Source of the DNA: Pseudomonas lini
GTDB taxonomy: Bacteria > Pseudomonadota > Gammaproteobacteria > Pseudomonadales > Pseudomonadaceae
Reading direction: 5' to 3'
Assembly (NCBI RefSeq): GCF_030812475.1
Contig: NZ_JAUSSR010000001.1
Coordinates: 248,001 to 312,000 of the forward strand
Length of the DNA: 64,000 bases
Every line of letters starts with the position of its first letter. The first letter of the stretch is position 1. Below are positions 8,669-16,701 of the stretch, one piece after another. The notes beneath the pieces are model-generated. The model worked only from the letters and a program-made list of their open reading frames with translations, did not search any database and had not been told where the DNA came from. The position numbers were made by a program, and so were the translations under genes.

Positions 8669-9346
8669 TCAGAGGCTGTAGTAGTAGCCCCGGCTGCGCA
8701 GGGCAATGATGCGCGGGCGGCCATCGGGATGCGGGCCGATTTTTTTGCGCAGGTTGCTGATGTGCATGTCCAGGCTGCGGTCATACAGGGTCAGTTTGCG
8801 CCCGAGGGCGATCTGCGCCAGATCTTGTTTGTCCAGCGGTTCACCAGGTTGCTTGAGCAACGCTTCGAGCAGGCGGCTTTCAGAAACGGTGAGGGTGAAC
8901 TCCTGGTCATCGATGCTGACCACGCCACGCGCCGGACTGAAACACAGGTCGCCCAGTTCAAGCTGGCTGGACACCGCCGTCGGATGACTGCGGCGCAATA
9001 CGGCGCGCAAGCGCGCTGTCAGTTCACGTGGATCGCAGGGTTTGGCCAGGTAATCGTCGGCACCGAGTTCCAGGCCGAGGATGCGATCCAGCGGCTCGCC
9101 CCGGGCCGAAAGCATCAGCACCGGCAAGTCCGGATGATCGCTGCGCAGTTGCTTGAGCAATTCCAGGCCGCTGCCGTCCGGCAGCATCACGTCCAGCACC
9201 ACGGCCGCTGGCGAGGTTTCTGCCAGCGCGCGACGGGCACTGCGGCCATCGTGGCAGGCGCGGACGTGGAAGCCTTCCTGGCTCAACCAACTGCTCAGGA
9301 GCTCGCACAGCTCCTGATCATCATCAATTAATAACAGCTCGCTCAT
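8669..9346 (-). CDS. OmpR-family response regulator, CpxR-like
   Basis: 225 residues. The receiver domain (1-115) has acidic residues D8-D10, phosphoacceptor D52 in 'VVLDVMLPDGSG', and the lysine of 'LAKPCDP'. A winged helix follows (~130-225) with 'DRSLDMHISNLRKKIG' and the closing 'RSRGYYYSL'. It is first in a same-strand run with the LTXXQ protein and the histidine kinase, so it is the likely partner of that kinase. Autoregulation of the operon is expected for Cpx-type systems but no operator is assigned. Confidence 0.9.
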   Translation of the reverse strand: MSELLLIDDDQELCELLSSWLSQEGFHVRACHDGRSARRALAETSPAAVVLDVMLPDGSGLELLKQLRSDHPDLPVLMLSARGEPLDRILGLELGADDYLAKPCDPRELTARLRAVLRRSHPTAVSSQLELGDLCFSPARGVVSIDDQEFTLTVSESRLLEALLKQPGEPLDKQDLAQIALGRKLTLYDRSLDMHISNLRKKIGPHPDGRPRIIALRSRGYYYSL

Positions 9347-9592
9347 GAATCACTCAATTTAGCCATTGCCGACATTCTGCTTGCACCACTGGCGAAGATA
9401 CCGCACAGCACGGGCCACCGCACCGGGGACGAACCATTGTTGCCGGTCGGTCAATGGATGTGGCAGCGGACTGTTGGATGACTTATACAACGATCATCGG
9501 ACACAACGGCCCTTTGCGTATCGCGACGCCTGCTACCCATACGGTGACTGGCAGGTTGTCGGCTGGTGAAAGGGAATAATGAGCGTTGAGAG

Positions 9593-9619
9593 CGCGATGA
9601 ACCGGGAAGGTTCATCGCG
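9593..9619. other. Perfect 11-bp stem-loop downstream of yciI
   Basis: CGCGATGAACC and GGTTCATCGCG flank a 5-base loop. It lies 10 bases past the yciI stop, where it could end or stabilise that transcript. There is no T-run on either side, so it is not a canonical intrinsic terminator. The rest of the gap (9347-9592) shows no credible gene. Confidence 0.6.
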
Positions 9620-9628
9620 AGGGGGATA

Positions 9629-9928
9629 TTACGGCAGGACTTGCTTGAACGGCTTGACCGACACGTTGGCGTAGACGCCGGCGGCGATATACGGATCGGC
9701 GTCGGCCCAGGCCTGGGCTGCGTCCAGGGAATCGAATTCGGCGACGATCAGGCTGCCGGTGAAACCCGCGGCCCCCGGATCATTGCTGTCGACGGCCGGG
9801 TGCGGGCCGGCCAGTACGATGCGGCCTTCGCCCTTGAGTACCTGCAGGCGCTCAAGGTGGGCAGGCCGTGCGGCCAGGCGGGCTTCCAGGGAGTTGGCGA
9901 CGTCTGTGGCAATGATTGCGTAAAGCAT
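9629..9928 (-). CDS. yciI: YciI-family protein
   Basis: 99 residues ([20 protein letters not shown]), with the YciI/YCII-domain features: ferredoxin-like fold, the His of 'RPAHLERLQ', '[10 protein letters not shown]' and '[18 protein letters not shown]'. Function is not firmly known. Its start is one base past the yciB stop, so the two are translationally adjacent, and yciB-yciI is a conserved pair in gammaproteobacteria. Confidence 0.9.
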   Translation of the reverse strand: MLYAIIATDVANSLEARLAARPAHLERLQVLKGEGRIVLAGPHPAVDSNDPGAAGFTGSLIVAEFDSLDAAQAWADADPYIAAGVYANVSVKPFKQVLP

Positions 9929-9929
9929 G

Positions 9930-10526
9930 TCAGTCCTCGGTTTTTGGCGTTGTGGTATCGGCGTCGTGCAGATGGCGGGACAGGTAAATGCCCTGTGCGA
10001 CCAGGAACAGCAAGGTCATGCCCAGGCTGCCGAAGACCTTGAAGTCGACCCAGTAGCTCTGGAAGGTGAACGCGACAAACAGGTTGGCGGCGCCACAAAA
10101 CAGGAAAAATACGATCCAGGCGATGTTCAGGCGGGTCCAGACCGGCTCTGGCAGCGTCAGTGCGTGGCCCATGATGCGCTTGATCAACAATTGATCACCG
10201 ACGAAGTGGCTGCCGATGAACGCCAGGGCAAACAGCCAGTTGACCACCGGGGCTTTCCATTTCAGGAAGGTCTCGCTGTGGAACGCCAGGGTCAGGCTGC
10301 CGAAGACCAGGCAGGCGATGAGGGTCAGCCACTGGCTCTTCTCCAGCTTGCGATGCTTGATATAGAGCGCGCCGTAGACCACCAGGGAACTGACGATCAG
10401 CATCGCGGTGGCGCTGTAGATGCCCCCTACGGTCAGTTGATGACCGGCGATATCGACCACCCGGGGCTCGATTTTGAACACAATGAAAAACAGCAGAAGC
10501 GGGATGAAATCGATGAATTGTTTCAC
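9930..10526 (-). CDS. yciB: Inner-membrane septation protein A family (YciB/IspZ)
   Basis: 198 residues from a GTG at 10526 ([19 protein letters not shown]). The open frame extends far upstream over the opposite-strand PHP gene, but that extension is antisense. Five to six hydrophobic helices are visible, with family motifs '[13 protein letters not shown]', '[21 protein letters not shown]', '[17 protein letters not shown]' and '[17 protein letters not shown]'. YciB proteins act in cell-envelope maintenance and septation in the inner membrane. It is divergent from the PHP gene by 87 bases. Confidence 0.92.
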   Translation of the reverse strand: MKQFIDFIPLLLFFIVFKIEPRVVDIAGHQLTVGGIYSATAMLIVSSLVVYGALYIKHRKLEKSQWLTLIACLVFGSLTLAFHSETFLKWKAPVVNWLFALAFIGSHFVGDQLLIKRIMGHALTLPEPVWTRLNIAWIVFFLFCGAANLFVAFTFQSYWVDFKVFGSLGMTLLFLVAQGIYLSRHLHDADTTTPKTED

Positions 10527-10613
10527 AGTGGCAGCCAGAAGCAGGATGTGGCGGCATAATAACAAACATATGGGCGCGCGATAGCGCCAGCTGATTTGAG
10601 GTAACACATCCCC

Positions 10614-11477
10614 GTGAATGTTGATTTGCACTGCCACAGCACGGCCTCCGATGGCGCCCTGGCGCCTGCGGTCCTGGTTGCGCGTGCGTTCGAGAAAGGC
10701 GTGCGGGTCCTGGCCCTGACCGATCACGACACCCTCGAGGGCCTTGATGAGGCTCGCAGCGCGGCGTCTGCGCTGGGCATGCAACTGGTCAATGGCGTCG
10801 AATTGTCCTGCACCTGGGGCGGCGCGACCATCCACGTGTTGGGCTACGGATTTGATGTCAATGCACCATCGTTGGTCGAGGCGATTGCCCGATTGCACGA
10901 TGGCCGCTGGCTGCGGTCCGAAGAAATAAGCCGCAAGTTGGCGTTGAAAGGCATGCCGGGAGCGCTGGAAGGTGCCCGGGCCATTCAGCAGGAACTGGGC
11001 GACAGCGGCAACGCGCCGGCCCGTCCGCATTTCGCCGACTGGATGGTGCGCGAGGGGTACGTCAAGGATCGCGCCGAGGCGTTCCGCAAATGGCTGGGGG
11101 CCGGCAAGCTGGGGGACGTCAAGCAACACTGGCCGACCCTGGAAGACACCGTCGAAACCCTGCGCGCGGCGAACGCCTGGGTCAGCCTGGCGCATCCCTG
11201 GCACTACGATTTCACTCGTAGCAAACGTCGCCGGCTGATTGCCGACTATATTCAAGCAGGGGGCCACGCGATCGAAGTGGTCAATGGCCATCAGCCCGCC
11301 GAGCAAGTGGGCAGCCTGGCGATTCTAGCCCGCGAGTTCGGTCTGCTGGTCAGCGCCGGCAGTGATTTTCATGGCCCTGGAGGCTGGTCCGAGATCGGTG
11401 AATACCGCCCGCTCCCGGAGGATCTGCCGCCATTGTGGTGTCGATTCAAACATGACCCAATTATTGCCGCCGTCTGA
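10614..11477 (+). CDS. rnm: PHP-domain phosphoesterase (YciV/TrpH family, RNase AM-like)
   Basis: 287 residues from a GTG at 10614; the nearby ATG at 10618 is out of frame. PHP metal motifs are visible: '[12 protein letters not shown]' (~3), '[10 protein letters not shown]' (~38), 'GVELSC' (~62), '[12 protein letters not shown]' (~140), 'SLAHPWHYD' (~192) and '[10 protein letters not shown]' (~248). Family members hydrolyse 3',5'-nucleoside bisphosphates, and the E. coli member trims RNA 5' ends. It begins the conserved block leading to scpAB and rluB on the plus strand. The gene symbol is taken from the E. coli homologue. Confidence 0.85.
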   Translation: MNVDLHCHSTASDGALAPAVLVARAFEKGVRVLALTDHDTLEGLDEARSAASALGMQLVNGVELSCTWGGATIHVLGYGFDVNAPSLVEAIARLHDGRWLRSEEISRKLALKGMPGALEGARAIQQELGDSGNAPARPHFADWMVREGYVKDRAEAFRKWLGAGKLGDVKQHWPTLEDTVETLRAANAWVSLAHPWHYDFTRSKRRRLIADYIQAGGHAIEVVNGHQPAEQVGSLAILAREFGLLVSAGSDFHGPGGWSEIGEYRPLPEDLPPLWCRFKHDPIIAAV

Positions 11478-11490
11478 ACAGGTAGAGAAT

Positions 11491-12120
11491 GTGAGTCAAT
11501 TTTTCCAGATTCATCCGGAAAACCCGCAAGCGCGCCTGATCAAACAGGCTGTCGAGATCATCCGCAAAGGCGGGGTGGTGATTTATCCCACAGACTCTTC
11601 CTACGCCATTGGTTGCCAGATCGGTGACAAGAACGCCGTGGAGCGCGTGCGTCGCCTGCGTCAGCTGGATGAAAAGCACAACTTCGCGCTGATTTGCAGC
11701 GACCTGTCGCAACTGGGGTTGTTCGCCAAGATCGACACCGGCACCTTCCGCCTGCTCAAGGCGCATCTGCCGGGCCCCTATACCTTCATCCTCAACGCCA
11801 CCCGCGAAGTCCCGCGCCTGCTGTTGCACCCGAAAAAACGCACCATCGGCCTGCGCGTGCCGGCCCATCCGATTGCCCTGGCACTGCTGGAAGAGCTGGG
11901 CGAACCGCTGATGAGCGTGACCCTGATCATGCCCGGTGACAGCGACCCGATGAGCGATCCTTACGAAATGCGCCAGTTGCTCGAGCATCAGGTCGACCTG
12001 ATCATCGACGGCGGTTTCGGCGGGATCAAGGCGTCCACCGTGATCAACCTCGCCGATGGCGAGCCGGAAGTGATCCGCGTCGGATGTGGCGATCCCGCGC
12101 CGTTCATGGCCGAGGCCTAG
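11491..12120 (+). CDS. YciO-type Sua5/YrdC domain protein (threonylcarbamoyl-AMP synthase family)
   Basis: 209 residues from a GTG at 11491 (VSQFFQIHPENPQAR) with GGTAGAG upstream; the same frame is open further back, through the end of the PHP gene. The YrdC fold is visible: 'GGVVIYPTDSSYAIGC' (~29), 'DEKHNFALIC' (~63), 'PGPYTFIL' (~92), 'KKRTIGLRVPAHPI' (~110). The SAN motif of the canonical tRNA t6A enzyme is replaced by 'MSVTL', which fits the YciO subfamily; whether YciO makes t6A in vivo is uncertain. It abuts scpA with no gap. Confidence 0.85.
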   Translation: MSQFFQIHPENPQARLIKQAVEIIRKGGVVIYPTDSSYAIGCQIGDKNAVERVRRLRQLDEKHNFALICSDLSQLGLFAKIDTGTFRLLKAHLPGPYTFILNATREVPRLLLHPKKRTIGLRVPAHPIALALLEELGEPLMSVTLIMPGDSDPMSDPYEMRQLLEHQVDLIIDGGFGGIKASTVINLADGEPEVIRVGCGDPAPFMAEA

Positions 12121-12939
12121 ATGTCCGCAGCAGAACCCGTCGACGATCAGGCCGGAGCCCAGCAAGAGCTGCCTTTCGCGATGGTCTATGGCCAGGCGGT
12201 CATGGAAATGCCGCTGGACCTGTATATCCCGCCGGATGCGCTCGAGGTTTTTCTCGAGGCCTTCGAAGGCCCCCTCGACCTGTTGCTGTACCTGATCCGC
12301 AAACAGAACATCAACATCCTCGACATCCCGGTGGCGGAAATCACCCGCCAGTACATGGGGTATGTCGAATTGATGCAGTCGGTACGCCTGGAACTGGCCG
12401 CGGAATACCTGGTGATGGCCGCGATGCTGGCCGAAATCAAATCGCGGATGTTGCTGCCCCGTGCCGAAACCATCGCAGACGAAGAAGACGACCCCCGCGC
12501 CGAACTGATCCGGCGCTTGCAGCAGTACGAACGCTTCAAAGCCGCAGCCGAAGGCATCGATGGCTTGAGTCGCGTCGGTCGTGACGTGGTGGTGCCCAAG
12601 CTCGATGCCCCGGAGGCGCGCGCGCGCAAGCTGTTGCCGGATGTGAGCCTGGAAGAATTGCTGATGTCCATGGCCGAGGTCCTGCGCCGGGGCGACATGT
12701 TCGAAAGCCACCAGGTCAGTCGCGAGGCGTTGTCCACCCGCGAACGCATGAGCGATGTGCTGGAACGGCTCAAGGGCGGCGGTTTCGTGCCCTTCGTCGA
12801 GCTGTTTACCGCCGAGGAAGGACGCTTGGGGGTGGTGGTGACCTTTATGGCGATCCTCGAACTGGTCAAGGAATCCCTGGTCGAGCTGGTGCAGAATGAG
12901 CCGTTCGCGGCGATCCACGTCCGGGCCCGAGCCGAATAA
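12121..12939 (+). CDS. scpA: Segregation and condensation protein ScpA
   Basis: 272 residues, starting directly after the preceding TAG. The ScpA signature 'FLEAFEGPLDLLLYLIRKQNINILDIP' region (~43-69) and 'AAEYLVMAAMLAEIKSRMLLPR' (~97) are clear, and the C-terminus is the winged helix that binds the SMC head. ScpA is the kleisin that bridges the SMC dimer and recruits ScpB, compacting and segregating the chromosome. The first ~35 residues are poorly conserved, and a start at the Met of 'MVYGQ' is also possible. Confidence 0.95.
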   Translation: MSAAEPVDDQAGAQQELPFAMVYGQAVMEMPLDLYIPPDALEVFLEAFEGPLDLLLYLIRKQNINILDIPVAEITRQYMGYVELMQSVRLELAAEYLVMAAMLAEIKSRMLLPRAETIADEEDDPRAELIRRLQQYERFKAAAEGIDGLSRVGRDVVVPKLDAPEARARKLLPDVSLEELLMSMAEVLRRGDMFESHQVSREALSTRERMSDVLERLKGGGFVPFVELFTAEEGRLGVVVTFMAILELVKESLVELVQNEPFAAIHVRARAE

Positions 12940-12950
12940 CGAGTTGAATC

Positions 12951-14057
12951 ATGAACCTGAGTGAACCCCGCGAGCTCGCGCCACTGCTTGAGGCCTTTTT
13001 GTTGGCCTCGGGAAAACCGCAATCGCTTGAACGCCTGTTCGAACTCTTCGAAGAGGCCGAACGCCCCGAGCCGCCGGTCTTCAAGAAAGCGCTGACGATT
13101 CTGGCCAAATCCTGCGACGGCCGCGCCTTCGAGCTGAAGGAAGTCGCTTCCGGGTATCGGCTGCAGATCCGCGAGAAATTCTCGCCATGGGTAGGACGCC
13201 TGTGGGAAGAGCGGCCGCAACGCTATTCCCGCGCCATGCTCGAAACCATGGCCTTGATCGCCTATCGCCAGCCGATTACCCGGGGCGAGATCGAAGACGT
13301 GCGCGGTGTGGCGGTCAACACCCACATCGTCAAGACCCTGCTGGAGCGCGAGTGGATCCGCATCGTCGGCTACCGCGACGTGCCTGGCAAACCGGCGATG
13401 TTCGCCACCACCAAGGTCTTTCTCGATCACTTCAACCTGAAGAACCTCGACGATCTGCCGCCGCTGGCCGAACTGCGCGAGCTGGAACCTGATCCAGTAC
13501 TGGATTTCGACGACGCACCGGTGCCTGCCGGGTTGCAGGAATTGGCGGATGCCAGTGCCGAGCCGGAAGAGCCTAAGGAAGAAACCAGTTTCCATACGTT
13601 GTTGCAGGAGCTGGACACGATGGAGGAGGGGCTCAAGACCGATTTCGATGACATCCTGCGCGATGGGGCGGTGATTGAGACTGAGGATGTCCTGGAACAG
13701 CCTGAGCCTGAGCCTGAGATCGAAGCTGAACTTCAAGTCGAGGTCGAGGCCACAGTTGAAGAGGCTCAGGAAGAAGACCAGGAAGAAGAGCAGGAAGAAG
13801 AGCAGGAAGAAGAGCAGGAAGAAGAGCAGGAAGAAGAGCAGGAAGAGCAGGAAGAAGAGCAGGAAGAGCAGGAAGAGGAGCAGGAAGAAGAGCAGGAGGA
13901 TGATGTGCTTGGCGTCGCCGAAGCTCGCGAAAAACTCCTGGCGGCAGTCGCTGCCCTTGAGCAGCACAAACCCGAACCCGAATTGAGCGACGAAGAAGCC
14001 GAAGCCCGGGCCCTTGCTGAAGCGATCGAAGCCGAACGCCGCGAATTCGAAGACTGA
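12951..14057 (+). CDS. scpB: Segregation and condensation protein ScpB with acidic repeat tail
   Basis: 368 residues. The two winged-helix domains occupy ~1-180 ('LEAFLLASGKPQSLERLFELF', 'MLETMALIAYRQPITRGEIEDVRGV', 'LEREWIRIVGYRDVPGKPAMFATT'). ScpB is the KITE subunit that dimerises on ScpA in the SMC complex. The tail from ~185 is extremely acidic and includes a long (E)EEQ tandem run at ~269-315. It nearly doubles the usual ScpB length of ~190-240 residues. A C-terminal segment (LLAAVAALEQHKP to FED) follows the run, so the frame is intact through the repeat. Confidence 0.93.
   Translation: MNLSEPRELAPLLEAFLLASGKPQSLERLFELFEEAERPEPPVFKKALTILAKSCDGRAFELKEVASGYRLQIREKFSPWVGRLWEERPQRYSRAMLETMALIAYRQPITRGEIEDVRGVAVNTHIVKTLLEREWIRIVGYRDVPGKPAMFATTKVFLDHFNLKNLDDLPPLAELRELEPDPVLDFDDAPVPAGLQELADASAEPEEPKEETSFHTLLQELDTMEEGLKTDFDDILRDGAVIETEDVLEQPEPEPEIEAELQVEVEATVEEAQEEDQEEEQEEEQEEEQEEEQEEEQEEQEEEQEEQEEEQEEEQEDDVLGVAEAREKLLAAVAALEQHKPEPELSDEEAEARALAEAIEAERREFED
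13770..13899 (+). repeat. In-frame 12-bp tandem repeat (GAAGAAGAGCAG) with 9-bp variants in scpB
   Basis: About eleven consecutive units of GAAGAAGAGCAG (EEEQ) or the shortened GAAGAGCAG (EEQ). All unit lengths are multiples of three, so copy-number changes would alter tail length without breaking the frame. It has the form of a polymorphic minisatellite inside a core chromosome-segregation gene. Confidence 0.9.
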
Positions 14058-14085
14058 CCCACACTCTGCGGACACTCCAAACCCC

Positions 14086-14170
14086 CTGTAGGAGCGAGCT
14101 TGCTCGCGATGGTGTGTCAGTCAAATCAACGTTAACTGACACACCATCGCGAGCAAGCTCGCTCCTACAG
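14086..14170. repeat. REP inverted pair (GTAGGAGCGAGCTTGCTCGCGATGG family)
   Basis: CTGTAGGAGCGAGCTTGCTC at 14086-14105 is mirrored by GAGCAAGCTCGCTCCTACAG at 14151-14170. The centre (GGTGTGTCAG...CTGACACACC) is also inverted, giving a ~40-base-arm hairpin. It lies between scpB and the DUF1289 gene. Confidence 0.92.
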
Positions 14171-14197
14171 TGGGTCATGTGTTGTTTGGAGTTATCG

Positions 14198-14389
14198 ATG
14201 AGCTCAACCAAAGACCCCTGCATCAGCGTCTGCAAATTCAGCGACGACATCTGCATCGGCTGCGGCCGCAGCAAGCGCGAGATCAAGGCCTGGAAGAAAC
14301 TCGACAAGGTCGACAAGCGCTCGGTGCTGGCCGAGGCCGCGCTGCGATTGATCAGGCTGGGTGCCACCGGTCGGCGGAAAAGCAAATAA
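14198..14389 (+). CDS. DUF1289-family small cysteine-rich protein
   Basis: 63 residues from ATG 14198 (MSSTKDPCISVCKFSDDICI). Four cysteines in the pattern C-x3-C-x6-C-x2-C ('PCISVCKFSDDICIGCGR') define DUF1289, a probable metal-binding mini-domain, followed by a basic helix ('REIKAWKKLDKVDKRSVLAEAALRL'). It lies between scpB and rluB. The function is unknown. Confidence 0.88.
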   Translation: MSSTKDPCISVCKFSDDICIGCGRSKREIKAWKKLDKVDKRSVLAEAALRLIRLGATGRRKSK

Positions 14390-14543
14390 CCTGGCCTCCA
14401 TCCGCTAGTCTCTGATGCGCAAGCGCTCCCATGAGCGTATGATTCGCGACCCTCCGGCGATCCCTTCGCCCGAGTACCCAGCTTTCACGCTTCAGGCCCC
14501 TCATTCAGAGCTGCCTGAACAGACCACACCGGGAGGTGCCCAG

Positions 14544-15839
14544 ATGAGTATCAAAGACCAGAAAGACGACCAGGAAATCGGCCCAGCAGGCGAAAAGCTG
14601 CAGAAAGTCCTCGCCCGTATCGGCGTCGGCTCGCGCCGTGACGTCGAAGCCTGGATCAGCCACGGCCGCATCAAGGTCAATGGCAAGGACGCCACCCTCG
14701 GCCTGCGCGTCGACCTGCATGACGCCATCACCATCGATGGCAAGGTGATCAAGCGCGAAGAAGCCGCCGAGTCGGTACGCCGCGTGATCATGTACAACAA
14801 GCCCGACGGTGAAATCTGCACCCGTGACGACCCTGAAGGCCGTCCGACCGTGTTTGACAAGATGCCGCGTCCGAAAGAAGGTCGCTGGATCAACATCGGT
14901 CGTCTGGACATCAACACCACCGGTCTGCTGATGTTCACCACCGACGGTGAACTGGCCAATCGCCTGATGCACCCGTCCTACGAAATGGACCGTGAATACG
15001 CCGTCCGTGTGCGTGGCGAAGTCGATGACGAGATGATCGAGCGTCTGAAGGCAGGCGTCGTCCTCGAAGACGGCCCGGCCAAATTCACCGACATCAAGCA
15101 GGCACCCGGCGGTGAAGGGTTCAACCACTGGTACCACTGCGTGGTGATGGAAGGTCGCAACCGCGAAGTTCGTCGCCTGTGGGAGTCCCAGGGCCTGGTG
15201 GTCAGCCGTCTGAAGCGCGTGCGTTTCGGTCCGGTGTTCCTCAACTCCGACCTGCCGATGGGTCGCTGGCGCGAAATGAGTCAGTACGAAGTCGACATTC
15301 TGAGTGCTGAAGTCGGTCTGACCCCGGTGGCGATGCCGCAGATGAACGCCAAGAGCAAAGACAAGCTCGAGCGCATGCAGCGTAAATCGTCCCGTCCGGT
15401 GGGCAAGACCGAGCGCGTACGGACCCTGCGTCCGGCCGCCGGTGCTCCTGCAGCCGGTCCGCGCTCACCACGTGAGCCGCAGATCGAAGGCGAGCGTCCG
15501 GCCCGCAAGCCAGCCGCACCCCGTGCGGATGGTGAGCGCGGTCCACGCACGCCGCGTCCGGCCAACGGTCGCACCGAGCGCGGTGAAGGCCGTGGTGCGC
15601 CAAGCGGCGGTCGCAGCGATCGCGGTGCGCCTGCCGGTCGTGGTGAGTCTCGTGGCGATGCGTCTCGCGGTACGCCAGTGGCGGACCGTCCGTCCGACAC
15701 CAAGCGTCCGGCCAAGCCGGCACCGAAGAAACGCCCGGGCATCGTCCTGGTCGACAAGGACGCGCCATCGGGCAAGCGCCGCGGTGCGCCAGCCGGTTCC
15801 GGCCAGCGTCCGGGCTTTGGTCGTCGCAAGCCTGAGTAA
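14544..15839 (+). CDS. rluB: 23S rRNA pseudouridine synthase RluB
   Basis: 431 residues from ATG 14544, chosen for the GGGAGGT site at 14531-14537. The S4 RNA-binding domain is at ~13-75 ('KLQKVLARIGVGSRRDVEAWI'). The RluB/RsuA catalytic motif 'GRLDINTTGLLMFTTDGELAN' with catalytic Asp lies at ~115-135, and 'GRNREVRRLWESQGL' at ~207. RluB makes a pseudouridine in helix 89 of 23S rRNA. After ~275 comes a ~155-residue basic Arg/Gly/Pro-rich disordered tail, common in Pseudomonas RluB. A strong terminator follows. Confidence 0.93.
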   Translation: MSIKDQKDDQEIGPAGEKLQKVLARIGVGSRRDVEAWISHGRIKVNGKDATLGLRVDLHDAITIDGKVIKREEAAESVRRVIMYNKPDGEICTRDDPEGRPTVFDKMPRPKEGRWINIGRLDINTTGLLMFTTDGELANRLMHPSYEMDREYAVRVRGEVDDEMIERLKAGVVLEDGPAKFTDIKQAPGGEGFNHWYHCVVMEGRNREVRRLWESQGLVVSRLKRVRFGPVFLNSDLPMGRWREMSQYEVDILSAEVGLTPVAMPQMNAKSKDKLERMQRKSSRPVGKTERVRTLRPAAGAPAAGPRSPREPQIEGERPARKPAAPRADGERGPRTPRPANGRTERGEGRGAPSGGRSDRGAPAGRGESRGDASRGTPVADRPSDTKRPAKPAPKKRPGIVLVDKDAPSGKRRGAPAGSGQRPGFGRRKPE

Positions 15840-15856
15840 GCGGTAAGCGCTTGATG

Positions 15857-15891
15857 AAAAACGCCAGCCTTCGGGTTGGCGTTTTTTTTTT
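15857..15891 (+). terminator. Intrinsic terminator of the scpAB-rluB operon
   Basis: AAAAACGCCAGCC-TTCG-GGTTGGCGTT followed by a run of ten T. A GC stem closed by a TTCG tetraloop with a U-tract is a textbook intrinsic terminator, 17 bases after the rluB stop. Confidence 0.95.
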
Positions 15892-15922
15892 GCCTGGCTT
15901 TAGTAATGTGGTGAATGTTAAA

Positions 15923-16023
15923 GCCTCTTCGCGAGCAGGCTCGCTCCCACAAGTTGCCGGGGTGTTCGCAGATCATGTGATCGACCCGATACATTGTGGG
16001 AGCGAGCCTGCTCGCGAAGGCGT
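15923..16023. repeat. REP inverted pair (GTGGGAGCGAGCCTGCTCGCGAA family)
   Basis: CCTCTTCGCGAGCAGGCTCG at 15923-15942 is mirrored by GAGCGAGCCTGCTCGCGAAG at 16000-16019. It lies just beyond the rluB terminator. Confidence 0.9.
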
Positions 16024-16263
16024 CAGTAGCAATGCAACCAGACTCAGAATGGAAATCCGTTGTTACGCCCTGTAACGAAAACCTGACGAAATCCAATGAT
16101 TTCTCCCGTGGAATCGTCACCCACCAAACGCTGTAAGTAAATACTTCCACTCGCTGGCTGTTCGAACGCTTTCCCGCGCTCTGCCCCGCTTGTTTCAAAA
16201 CCCCATCAAGGATCAGATGCGCCCCATGCCTGTCGTGCAGGTGCATAACAAGAAGGAGGCGCA

Positions 16264-16410
16264 ATGTACGCCGTGACTCGATTCCATCTCTTCCCGCGGG
16301 GCGAATGTTCTGCCGCCGCCGTCCACGACCCGCAAAGGTCTGACTCAGTTTTTGCAGCCGCCCGAGACACTCGGGGCGGACACAGGCAATCCCGGCAAAC
16401 GACACGTTGA
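16264..16410 (+). CDS. Possible small ORF with strong ribosome binding site (48 aa), uncertain
   Basis: ATG 16264 (MYAVTRFHLFPRGECSAAAV) is preceded by AAGGAGG at the ideal distance, in an otherwise gene-free stretch between rluB and the permease gene. The predicted product has no recognisable domain and is Arg-rich and composition-biased. It could be a short leader ORF or a chance SD-ATG pair. The support is the ribosome site alone. Confidence 0.3.
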   Translation: MYAVTRFHLFPRGECSAAAVHDPQRSDSVFAAARDTRGGHRQSRQTTR

Positions 16411-16578
16411 TCCAACGGTGTCTGGCAGCAGGGGGTTACAGGTGTACAATGCGCCGCGTTTTAACTGTGACCTCCTGCGCATCTGCGCAAACCTCAAGGT
16501 TATCCGCCTTGTTCACTCCGCCACGTCACGAGCGTGTCGGGTCCGATTTCGTCACAGATAAAAACAAACAGGTGACGC

Positions 16579-16641
16579 ATGACCGTTGTAAATACGCTGG
16601 ACTCCCGGTGCCTGCGCTGGGGTTTGATCGGCGCTGCTTGA
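16579..16641 (+). CDS. Candidate 20-residue leader peptide upstream of the amino acid permease gene
   Basis: ATG 16579 with AGGTGA just upstream encodes MTVVNTLDSRCLRWGLIGAA and stops at 16641, 60 bases before the permease start. It contains one Trp and no aromatic run, so classic aromatic attenuation is not obvious. A possible -10 (TACAAT, 16444-16449) lies upstream. This is a candidate only. Confidence 0.35.
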   Translation: MTVVNTLDSRCLRWGLIGAA

Positions 16642-16701
16642 AGCCGTAACCGAGCAGCAACGTCTAACGAACATCATCAAACCTTGCGTGAGACCCTTTT
16701 C

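Noticed and set aside
9366..9569. 67-codon plus-strand frame upstream of the response regulator
   Set aside because: No ribosome site, no domain, unusual composition; likely chance.
13770..13899. CRISPR-like array
   Set aside because: The repeats are contiguous 12/9-bp coding units without spacers; no cas genes are present anywhere in the window.
12186..14075. Long reverse-strand open frame (629 codons) opposite scpA and scpB
   Set aside because: It is antisense to two conserved genes. Its Phe/Leu-rich run is only the complement of the acidic scpB repeat, and it has no domain or ribosome site.
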